Assembly: GCA_021295835.1 (NCBI GenBank)
Contig: JAGWBP010000022.1
Span: forward strand, 28,409 to 48,416
Reading direction: 5' to 3'
Length of the DNA: 20,008 nt
Source: Gemmatimonadota bacterium
GTDB taxonomy: Bacteria; Gemmatimonadota; Gemmatimonadetes; Longimicrobiales; Gaopeijiaceae
Shown here: one piece after another, positions 13,869 through 20,008 of the stretch
How positions within the stretch are numbered: position 1 is the first letter of the stretch
Layout of the letters: every line of letters starts with the position of its first letter
Notes under the pieces: generated by a model
Told to the model about the DNA's origin: nothing
The model's input: only the letters and a program-made list of their open reading frames with translations
The model's database searches: none
Program-made: the position numbers and the translations under genes

Positions 13869-14935
13869 GGAGTGGCTCCCTGTCCATTCCCGCCCCGAGC
13901 CGTCGCTCTGTCGTAGGCAGCATCGACCGCACTCTCGTCCGCCCCGGCCAGGTATAGCATCTCCTTGTTTCGGAGATGGCTGATCCTGCCAACTCTCTCG
14001 CCCCTCGGGTTGTGTATGCCAATCCTGGCACCTACGTAGCGCTGGTGATCGAGCACAATCGTTCGCACATGCCCGCGTTCACTGAGCATTGTCTCAAGAT
14101 CATTTCGATCCAGGTAGCCTTCATTGTTGAAGGACACCACTACGAACCGTGATCTAAGGGATTGCAAAACCGTGCGCATCGCCTCGCCGATTTCTCGCTT
14201 TCGATTGAACATGCTTTTGTAACTCCGACACTGGAGGCGCTTACAGGCCACTCCGTAGTGTTCGGGGGCATCCCATCGGACAAGTGTCTCCCAGACGTGG
14301 TAATTGCCCATATAGCTGTGTTGATTGTACGGAGGATCAATGTACGCCACATCCGCTTCCACCTTCTTTGCCGCCTGCAGAGCATCGTCCTGCGATGCCG
14401 CTCCGGGACCCGGCAGCAGATGCGGAACTCGGAGCTGCAGATCGTTGAATGCCCTTGGGGCCCACTCCTTTAGGTAGGCCATCTGCACACCCGTAGTCGA
14501 GTCGACGCGATCGGCGGCCTCCATCAGAGATGTAAGAGCTATCGCCTTTAGGGTGGGACACAGGTCAAGGCGCTCGATCCTATCGCGGATGCCGTCGATG
14601 CGACGTCCGTTCGCTGGACGGAAATACCGGGCCTGATGACAGAAGACCTCGGTGACATACCCCTCGCGCGGCGTTGCGTGCGCCAGCTCATTGATCAACG
14701 CTTGTGCATCATCGGCAAACTTTCTGGCATCCGCCGCGACATAGCAGTGCGCGAGAGTTGCCGCGTACGTCAGGTGGTCATTCGAGTGAACAAAGTAGCC
14801 TCGCTGCTTCAGTGCGTGGCCAACTCGTGACGTGCCGGAAAACAGATCCAGCACGGACCTGACGCCGGGGAAGCCCGCTACCGCCGCGACAATATTGGGC
14901 ACGAGCACGCGCTTGGATCCGATGTACTTAATCAT
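13865..14935 (-). CDS. D12-class DNA adenine-N6 methyltransferase
   Basis: This enzyme is predicted to transfer a methyl group from AdoMet to N6 of adenine in a specific DNA site. The 356 residues show the MethyltransfD12 plan: N-terminal YIGSKRVLVPNI (4-15), AdoMet motif I LDLFSGTSRVG (29-39), SNDHLTYA, a variable target-recognition stretch (about 75-190) and catalytic motif IV DPPY (200-203) in AYIDPPYNQHSY, followed by SFNNEGYL. Nothing essential is missing. Both ends overlap oxidoreductase genes by 4 nt (ATGA at 14932-14935 and 13865-13868), so it is transcribed and probably translated with them. No restriction nuclease gene is nearby, so it looks orphan. GC (32 of 60 at 14041-14100) is below its neighbours, suggesting acquisition. 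The target sequence is unknown. Confidence 0.88.
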   Translation of the reverse strand: MIKYIGSKRVLVPNIVAAVAGFPGVRSVLDLFSGTSRVGHALKQRGYFVHSNDHLTYAATLAHCYVAADARKFADDAQALINELAHATPREGYVTEVFCHQARYFRPANGRRIDGIRDRIERLDLCPTLKAIALTSLMEAADRVDSTTGVQMAYLKEWAPRAFNDLQLRVPHLLPGPGAASQDDALQAAKKVEADVAYIDPPYNQHSYMGNYHVWETLVRWDAPEHYGVACKRLQCRSYKSMFNRKREIGEAMRTVLQSLRSRFVVVSFNNEGYLDRNDLETMLSERGHVRTIVLDHQRYVGARIGIHNPRGERVGRISHLRNKEMLYLAGADESAVDAAYDRATARGGNGQGATP

Positions 14936-16779
14936 GTAGGTGAGCCAGAATGAACACGCTCCATCTCCAACCCGTCCATCACATGGTGGCAGCTCATCGG
15001 ATAGCCCCCGTAGTAGAGGATCGACCTAAGCGACTCCTTCTCGGCCCCCGTCTCGGCGACGAGCAGCTTCCTGAGCTGCCCGTCCCGGTTCTGCTCGACC
15101 ACGAAGTTGACCTCGTGTGCGGCCAGGAAGGGCTCCACGTCGGGGTGGAAGGGGAAGGCCCGGATCCGCATGTACGACACCTCGATCCCGCGTCCGGCCA
15201 GATCGTCGACCGCCTCGAGCACCGCGCTGCGGCATCCCCCCACCGTGACCAGCGCGATCTCGGCCCCTTCGCGCAGCCGGATTTCGGGCGCCGGAAGCTG
15301 TGCGGCCGCGCCCTCGATCTTGCGCCCGACGCGCGCCAGCACATCCATGTACGGCTCGGAGTCCTCGGTGTAGTTGCCAAACCGGTCGTGGCCTGAACCA
15401 CGTGTGAAGTAGGCCCCGGCGGGGTGCGTGCCCGGCAGGGTGCGCCGCGGAATCCCATCGCCGTCCACGTCGAGATAGCGGTGGAAGCGGGCCGTTGCCT
15501 TCTCGAGCTCCTCGGTTTCGATCACCTTGCCGCGATCCGGTCGGTAGTCGTCGTCCCACTCCAGCTTCTCCACGACCCAGTCGTTCATCCCTACGTCCAG
15601 ATCCGACAGGACGAAGACCGGCGTCTGGAAGCGCTCCGCGATGTCGAATGCCTTCACCGCGAAGTCGAAACACTCACGCGGGTCGGCAGGGAAGATCACG
15701 ATGTGGCGCGTGTCTCCGTGCGATGCGTAGGCCGCGAAGAGGATGTCGCCCTGCTGGGTGCGCGTCGGCATCCCGGTCGAAGGGCCCACCCGCTGCACGT
15801 CGAAGAAGACCGACGGCACCTCGGCGTAGTAGGCCAGCCCGATGAACTCGCTCATCAGCGACAGCCCGGCGCCGCTCGTCGAGGTGAAGGCGCGCGCACC
15901 CGCCCACGACGCGCCCAGCACCATCCCCGCAGCCGAGAGCTCGTCCTCGGCCTGCACGATCGCGAAGCGGTTGCGGCCCGTCTCCGGGTCCTTGCGGAAT
16001 TGGTGGCAGAAGGCGGTGAAGGCATCCACCAGCGAGGTGGACGGCGTGATCGGGTACCAGGAGGCCACCGTCGCGCCGGCGTATACGCACCCCAGCGCCG
16101 CCGCCGTGTTCCCGTCGATCAGGATCGAGTCCCGGTTGCCGTCCATCGGTGCCAGGCGCACGGGGAGAGGGCAGTCGAAGTTCTCCTTCGCGTAGTCGTG
16201 GCCCAGGTCGATCGCCAGGTAGTTGGCGTCGAGGAGCTTCGCCTTGGCCGCGAAGGTCTCCCTGAGCAGCCCCTTCACGATCTCCATGTCGATCTCCAGC
16301 AGCGCCGCCAGAGCTCCCACGTAGCAGACGTTCTTCATGAGGATGCGCACGCGCGATCCACTGAAGTTGTCGATGGTCATCCTGGCGAGGGGCACGCCCA
16401 GGAAGGCGACATCGTCGCGCTTCAGGCTGCGGGGGAGCGGCCAGCTCGAGTCGTAGAGCACCCAGCCCCCCGACGCGACCTCGGCCACGTCGCGCTCGTA
16501 GGTCGCGGGGTTCATTGCCACGATCAGGTCGAAGCGGGCGGTGCGCGCGGTGTGGCCGCGTGCGTTGGCGCGGATCTCGTACCACGTCGGCAGTCCCTGG
16601 ATGTTCGACGGGAAGAGGTTCTTGCCCGAGACCGGGATCCCCATGCGGAAGATCGCGCTGCGCAGCAAGCCGTTGGCGCTGGCCGACCCGGTCCCGTTGA
16701 CGGTGCCGATCTTGAAGGCCAGGTCGTTGATCCGGAGCGCGGGAGGACCGCCGTTGGGGCTCGCGGGGAATTCCGCCAT
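14932..16779 (-). CDS. korA: 2-oxoacid:ferredoxin oxidoreductase, fused gamma-alpha subunit
   Basis: The 615-residue protein fuses the gamma domain (about 1-200, KIGTVNGTGSASANGLLRSA, GKNLFPSNIQGLPTWYEIR) with the alpha subunit (from ~220). The alpha part carries the diagnostic YPITPSTS motif (242-249), VQAEDELSAAGMVLGASWAGARAFTSTSGAG and the C-terminal transketolase-like domain with VTVGGCRSAV. It pairs with the beta subunit to bind ThDP and CoA. The same fused plan is found in KorA of Mycobacterium and in many aerobes. The ATG at 16779 shares one base with the stop of the FAD oxidoreductase gene (TGATG). The frame continues far upstream, but that part is antisense-like shadow of the next gene. 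Its TGA overlaps the methyltransferase ATG. Confidence 0.9.
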   Translation of the reverse strand: MAEFPASPNGGPPALRINDLAFKIGTVNGTGSASANGLLRSAIFRMGIPVSGKNLFPSNIQGLPTWYEIRANARGHTARTARFDLIVAMNPATYERDVAEVASGGWVLYDSSWPLPRSLKRDDVAFLGVPLARMTIDNFSGSRVRILMKNVCYVGALAALLEIDMEIVKGLLRETFAAKAKLLDANYLAIDLGHDYAKENFDCPLPVRLAPMDGNRDSILIDGNTAAALGCVYAGATVASWYPITPSTSLVDAFTAFCHQFRKDPETGRNRFAIVQAEDELSAAGMVLGASWAGARAFTSTSGAGLSLMSEFIGLAYYAEVPSVFFDVQRVGPSTGMPTRTQQGDILFAAYASHGDTRHIVIFPADPRECFDFAVKAFDIAERFQTPVFVLSDLDVGMNDWVVEKLEWDDDYRPDRGKVIETEELEKATARFHRYLDVDGDGIPRRTLPGTHPAGAYFTRGSGHDRFGNYTEDSEPYMDVLARVGRKIEGAAAQLPAPEIRLREGAEIALVTVGGCRSAVLEAVDDLAGRGIEVSYMRIRAFPFHPDVEPFLAAHEVNFVVEQNRDGQLRKLLVAETGAEKESLRSILYYGGYPMSCHHVMDGLEMERVHSGSPT

Positions 16780-18743
16780 CAGCCGGTCTCCGCCCCCGCG
16801 AGTACCACCGGCCCTCCCAGCGCCACCGCCAGCGGGCTCGCGTGCCACTCGCCGGCCTCCAACCCCGCATACGGCACCAGCAGGTCGGACTTGCGCATGT
16901 CCCACGCCGCCGTCGGGCAGCGTTCGGCGCACAGCCCGCAGTGGATGCAGAGGTCCTCGTCCTTGACCATGATCCGCCCGGTCTGGGGCAGCTCCTCCGA
17001 AACAAAGAGGGGCTCGTCGGGGTAGTTGAGCAGCGGAGCCGTGAGGCGCTGGGCGAGCTCCTCCTCGGGCCCGTTGCGCGCGATGGTCAGGCAGTCCAGC
17101 GGACAGATGTCGATGCACGCGTCGCACTCGATGCAGAGCGGCGCCTCGAAGTGCGTCTGGATGTCGCAGTTCAGGCAGCGCTCCACCTCGGCGAGCGTCT
17201 GCTCGATGTCGAACCCCTCCTCGACCTCGATGTCCAGCCGCCTGAAGCGCTCCCGGAGATCGACATGGCGCATCTTGGCGCGCTCGGCCTCGTCGTAGTC
17301 GTTCGAGTACGACCACTCGTGCAGTCCCATCTTCTGGCTGACCAGGTTCATGCCCTCCGGGGGGCGGTCGGCGAGGGGTCGGTCCTCGCAGTACGCGTGG
17401 ATCGAGATGGCCGCCTGGTGGCCGTGCTCCACCGCCCAGATGATGTTCTCGGGGCCCCACGCCGCGTCGCCGCCCGCGAAGACGCCCGCACGCGAGGTCA
17501 TGAACGTGGTCTTGTCGACGATCGGCATCTCCCACTCGTCGAAGTCTATCCCGATGTCGCGCTCGATCCACGGGAAGGCCGTGTCCTGCCCGATCGCAAG
17601 GATCACCTCGTCGCACTCGATCACCTTGGTCCCCAGCACCTCGGCCTGGAGCCGGCCGCCCTCGCCCGGATGCCAGGCGACCAGATCGAAGACCATCCCC
17701 CGGAGCCGGCCGTCCTCGACGACGAAGCGCGACGGCGAGTGGTTCTCCAGGATCTCGACCTGCTCCTCGATGGCGTCCTCCAGCTCCCACGGCGACGCCT
17801 TGAAGTGCGGCTTCGTCTTGCGCGCCATGACCTTCACGTCGCTGGCGCCCAGGCGCTGGGCGGTGCGGCAGCAGTCCATCGCCGTGTTCCCCACCCCGAT
17901 CACCAGCACGCGGTCGCCGCAGCGGTCGATGTGTCCGAATCGGACCGACTCCAGCCATTCGATCCCGATGTGGACCTGCTTCGAGTCCCACCGTCCGGGG
18001 AGCTTCAGCTCCTTGCCCTTGGGCGCGCCCGAACCGATGAAGACCGCGTCGTAGTCCTTCTCCAGAAGCGCGGCCAGGCTGTCGATGGGGTGATTGAGCC
18101 GCACCTCCACCCCCATGTCGGCGATGTAGTCGATCTCCTCCCAGAGGACCTTGGCGGGCAGCCGGAATTCGGGAATGTTCGTCCACATGAGCCCGCCGGG
18201 CCGGGCCAGCTTCTCGAAGATCGTGACCTCGTAGCCGAGCGGCATGAGGTCGTTGGCGACGGTGAGCGAGGCCGCGCCCGCGCCGATGCACGCGATGCGC
18301 CTGCCGTTCTTCTCCTCGGGTATGGTCGGCAGGTACCCGGTGATGTCGTCCCGCAGATCGGAGGCCACGCGCTTGAGCCGGCATATCGCCACAGGCTCCC
18401 CGTCCAGCCGTACGCGCCGGCAGACCGGCTCGCAGGGCCGATCGCAGGTGCGGCCCAGGATGCCGGGGAAGACGTTCGACTTCCGGTTGAGCAGGTAGGA
18501 CTCGGTGTAGCGCCCGTTCGCGATCAGCCGGATGTACTCCGGCACGTTGGTGTGGGCAGGGCATCCCCACTGGCAGTCCACGACCCGGTGGTAGTGGTCT
18601 GGGTGGGTGGTGTCGGTGGGCCTGAGCATGGGGGAAATTAGCTGGCGGAGTCCGCTTGCGCCCGCACTTGCGGGAGCCCCGTCCTCGTCGATCGTCGTGA
18701 CTGCGGCCTCCGGTCCGAGCTGAAGTTGCGCCGCGCGAGACAC
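16779..18743 (-). CDS. GltD-like FAD/NAD(P) oxidoreductase with C-terminal bis-[4Fe-4S] ferredoxin domain
   Basis: The 654-residue protein resembles the small subunit of glutamate synthase. An N-terminal [4Fe-4S] region has Cys57, 61, 100, 104 and 108 (CQWGC, TCDRPCEPVC). An FAD fold starts at GAGAAS (154-159), with Ala-Ala where Pro-Ala is usual. An NAD(P) fold follows at VIGVGNTAMD (281-290), then AGGDAAWGPENIIWAVEHGHQAA for FAD. Two CxxCxxCxxxC motifs, at 537-547 and 599-609, form a ferredoxin module. It probably passes electrons between NAD(P)H and the adjacent 2-oxoacid oxidoreductase, whose subunits lack a ferredoxin domain (inference). The GTG at 18743 is used because the stretch before the internal ATG (18629) still reads as protein; neither start has a strong Shine-Dalgarno. 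Confidence 0.85.
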   Translation of the reverse strand: MSRAAQLQLGPEAAVTTIDEDGAPASAGASGLRQLISPMLRPTDTTHPDHYHRVVDCQWGCPAHTNVPEYIRLIANGRYTESYLLNRKSNVFPGILGRTCDRPCEPVCRRVRLDGEPVAICRLKRVASDLRDDITGYLPTIPEEKNGRRIACIGAGAASLTVANDLMPLGYEVTIFEKLARPGGLMWTNIPEFRLPAKVLWEEIDYIADMGVEVRLNHPIDSLAALLEKDYDAVFIGSGAPKGKELKLPGRWDSKQVHIGIEWLESVRFGHIDRCGDRVLVIGVGNTAMDCCRTAQRLGASDVKVMARKTKPHFKASPWELEDAIEEQVEILENHSPSRFVVEDGRLRGMVFDLVAWHPGEGGRLQAEVLGTKVIECDEVILAIGQDTAFPWIERDIGIDFDEWEMPIVDKTTFMTSRAGVFAGGDAAWGPENIIWAVEHGHQAAISIHAYCEDRPLADRPPEGMNLVSQKMGLHEWSYSNDYDEAERAKMRHVDLRERFRRLDIEVEEGFDIEQTLAEVERCLNCDIQTHFEAPLCIECDACIDICPLDCLTIARNGPEEELAQRLTAPLLNYPDEPLFVSEELPQTGRIMVKDEDLCIHCGLCAERCPTAAWDMRKSDLLVPYAGLEAGEWHASPLAVALGGPVVLAGAETG

Positions 18744-18755
18744 AATCCGTACCTT
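18725..18755 (+). promoter_or_regulatory. Weak promoter candidate for the methyltransferase fragment
   Basis: TTGCGC (18725-18730) and TACCTT (18750-18755) resemble -35 and -10 boxes with a 19-bp spacer, about 30 bp before the GTG at 18785. They lie inside the first codons of the divergent oxidoreductase gene if that gene starts at 18743. Pattern match only. Confidence 0.25.
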
Positions 18756-18772
18756 GGCGGGACGCTACCCGA

Positions 18773-18779
18773 AGGAGGT
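18773..18779 (+). promoter_or_regulatory. Strong ribosome binding site
   Basis: AAGGAGGTG at 18772-18780 is a near-perfect complement to the 16S 3' end, 4 nt before GTG at 18785. It shows that the truncated frame downstream was once a properly expressed gene and fixes its start. Confidence 0.65.
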
Positions 18780-18784
18780 GTGCA

Positions 18785-18995
18785 GTGGGTCACGCCATGC
18801 CGAATGAAGAGACGCTGCATTCGCCGCAGGCCCCCGGTCGCCGCTCCGTCGAGGCGAACAGCGGCGGCAGCCTGAGGGAGGCGCTCGACGACTTCCTCGA
18901 GCTGAAGGAGCTCGTTGCCGCGGCACGGGACGACGATCAGTTCGTGCACGACCAGCCGCGGATGGTGAGCCGCTTCTACGATGTGGTCACGACCC
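18785..18995 (+). pseudogene. 5' fragment of a SAM-dependent methyltransferase gene
   Basis: From the GTG at 18785 the frame encodes about 70 plausible residues, ending with REALDDFLELKELVAAARDD, then QFVHDQPRMVSRFYDVVTTR. The FYDVVT stretch matches the start of sterol/tocopherol-type class I methyltransferases, where FYEYGWG and an AdoMet-binding GxGxG should follow. Instead the frame passes into low-sense sequence near 18990-18995 and then runs antisense to the convergent gene ending at 19023. No AdoMet motif is present, so the product would be inactive. The start and ribosome binding site are intact. Either a rearrangement or an assembly join cut the gene. Confidence 0.55.
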
Positions 18996-19022
18996 GGGTT
19001 GACACCCCGTCCAACCGTCCTG

Positions 19023-19922
19023 CTACCGCCTCTTGGTCGTGCGAACACCCGCAAGAGCAAGGGCCCGAGGCTCGGGGATCATCCCGCCGGGATCGACATC
19101 CAGCTCGGAGCGACGCGACGGCGGTTCGTCGGCGGCCTCGATGGCCCACAGATCGGCCCAGTCGTAAAGACCGTGCTTGTCGGTGTCGCCACAGGGGGCG
19201 TAGGTCATCAGACTGGCCCGGTCCATGAGCTCCGGCGACCACCGGGGAGGAAACAGTTGGTGGTCCAACTTGGCCAGCACCGTCTCGCCGGCTGCCAGCG
19301 TCATCACGCCCCACCTCGACGTCCAAACCATCTCGGTGCGCTCCCCGGCCACTCTCACGGCGTCTGAGCTGCCCACCGCGCCAACGTCGAACGGAGTGCC
19401 AACTTCGTAGGACCCTTCGCTGAACAGGGCCCAACTGAAGCGGAGGTCATGCTCCGACCGCAGCCCCACCTGCTTGCACTCTGCATCCCCTTCCCCTTCA
19501 ACTCCAACCGACGCCCTGAACTCCCACTCCGCCACATTCACCGTCCGCCTGGCCAATCCGAAGTAGTAGGAGTACCGGCTCCCCAGGTGGAGCAGGCCGT
19601 CCCCGTAGAGGTGGTGCGAGGCGAAGTTGAAGGTCCATTCCTCACGGTTGTTGCTGTCGAAGTCGTCCCGGAAGATGAGCACGGGCTCCAGCACCCCGAT
19701 GTCGATCGTCTCCTCGGCCGCCAGCCCGCCGGGGTCGGTCGCCGTCAGCGTCACCGTGGCGGCACCCAGCGCGAGCCCTCTGACCACGAGCCTGGACGAG
19801 CCCTGGATCGATGCGCTTGCCACCGAGGGATCGGCTGAAGTCGCCCCGAAGGTCAGGGGCTCGCCGTCGGGGTCGGTGAAGTTGAGGTCGATCGGCAGCT
19901 CCCTCGTGCCGTCTACCAGCAT
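19023..19922 (-). CDS. Ig-like domain surface protein, apparently 5'-truncated
   Basis: The 299-residue frame starts inside an Ig/cadherin-like domain: DLNFTDPDGEPLTF, then VASASIQGSSRLVVRGLALG and ATVTLTATDPGGLAAEETIDIGV, matching the widespread bacterial putative Ig domain almost in full. A second beta-rich domain (about 80-270) begins IFRDDFDSNNREEWTFNFAS and looks like a concanavalin/LamG-type sandwich with Cys pairs. There is no signal peptide and a stop lies 7 codons upstream (19944-19946), although a secreted protein is expected, so the 5' part appears to be lost. The C-terminus contains IPEPRALALAG followed by KRR, resembling a shortened PEP-CTERM sorting tail. Function unknown. It converges on the methyltransferase fragment. 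Confidence 0.6.
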   Translation of the reverse strand: MLVDGTRELPIDLNFTDPDGEPLTFGATSADPSVASASIQGSSRLVVRGLALGAATVTLTATDPGGLAAEETIDIGVLEPVLIFRDDFDSNNREEWTFNFASHHLYGDGLLHLGSRYSYYFGLARRTVNVAEWEFRASVGVEGEGDAECKQVGLRSEHDLRFSWALFSEGSYEVGTPFDVGAVGSSDAVRVAGERTEMVWTSRWGVMTLAAGETVLAKLDHQLFPPRWSPELMDRASLMTYAPCGDTDKHGLYDWADLWAIEAADEPPSRRSELDVDPGGMIPEPRALALAGVRTTKRR

Positions 19923-20008
19923 CCTGATGTCAGCCCCCCTTATTCACGAATGGTCGTGAGGCGAGGCGACGTGAGGCGGCAAGTGCTTTAGATTCAGAGT
20001 GTTAGAAG

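Noticed and set aside
16780..18570. Upstream extension of the gamma-alpha subunit frame
   Set aside because: The extension runs through the FAD oxidoreductase gene in another frame and is low-complexity Arg/Gly-rich; the true N-terminus is the ATG at 16779.
15424..18641. Two plus-strand frames of over 500 codons opposite the oxidoreductase genes
   Set aside because: These are shadows of the minus-strand coding frames; the minus strand shows conserved motifs throughout.

Overview
The window is high-GC bacterial chromosomal DNA. It mixes a conserved housekeeping backbone, almost all on the minus strand, with accessory DNA. The backbone combines purA-ffh and rpsP-rimM-trmD-rplS, a fused gamma-alpha 2-oxoacid:ferredoxin oxidoreductase, an S16 with a long Ala/Gly-rich tail and a lipoprotein six-bladed beta-propeller. 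Gemmatimonadota or a related environmental lineage would fit, but this is inference because no rRNA gene is present.

Read in the direction of transcription (right to left), the metabolic block is: a GltD-like FAD/NAD(P) oxidoreductase with two C-terminal [4Fe-4S] motifs (18743-16779); a fused gamma-alpha subunit (16779-14932); a D12-class DNA adenine methyltransferase (14935-13865); and the oxidoreductase beta subunit (13868-12798). All four are linked by 1- or 4-nt overlaps, so the methyltransferase is nested inside an energy-metabolism operon. A short AT-rich intergenic patch with an 11-bp inverted repeat separates this block from trpS, a DapA/HOGA-type aldolase, purA and ffh, which are nearly contiguous.

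ffh and rpsP, usually neighbours, are separated here by about 5.6 kb (2381-8042). This island holds a plus-strand P-loop ATPase with a winged helix and 44-residue TPR-like repeats, the 3' end of an IS1380-type transposase gene, a REP-like palindrome, a small lipoprotein, a group II intron 3'-end remnant (domain V) and a beta-propeller lipoprotein directly after ffh. Parts of the island are clearly lower in GC than the backbone. The ribosomal operon rpsP-rimM-trmD-rplS then runs to the left edge with 4-nt overlaps between its first three genes, and an imperfect 53-bp direct repeat lies beyond rplS.

The right edge (18785-20008) looks rearranged. The first ~70 codons of a SAM-dependent methyltransferase gene, preceded by a strong ribosome binding site, run abruptly into the 3' end of a convergent, apparently 5'-truncated gene for an Ig-like surface protein. 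I saw no tRNA, rRNA or CRISPR array.

The most noteworthy items are the precisely nested adenine methyltransferase, the ATPase-TPR gene in a mobile-element-scarred island, the intron remnant and the AT-rich palindrome upstream of trpS.
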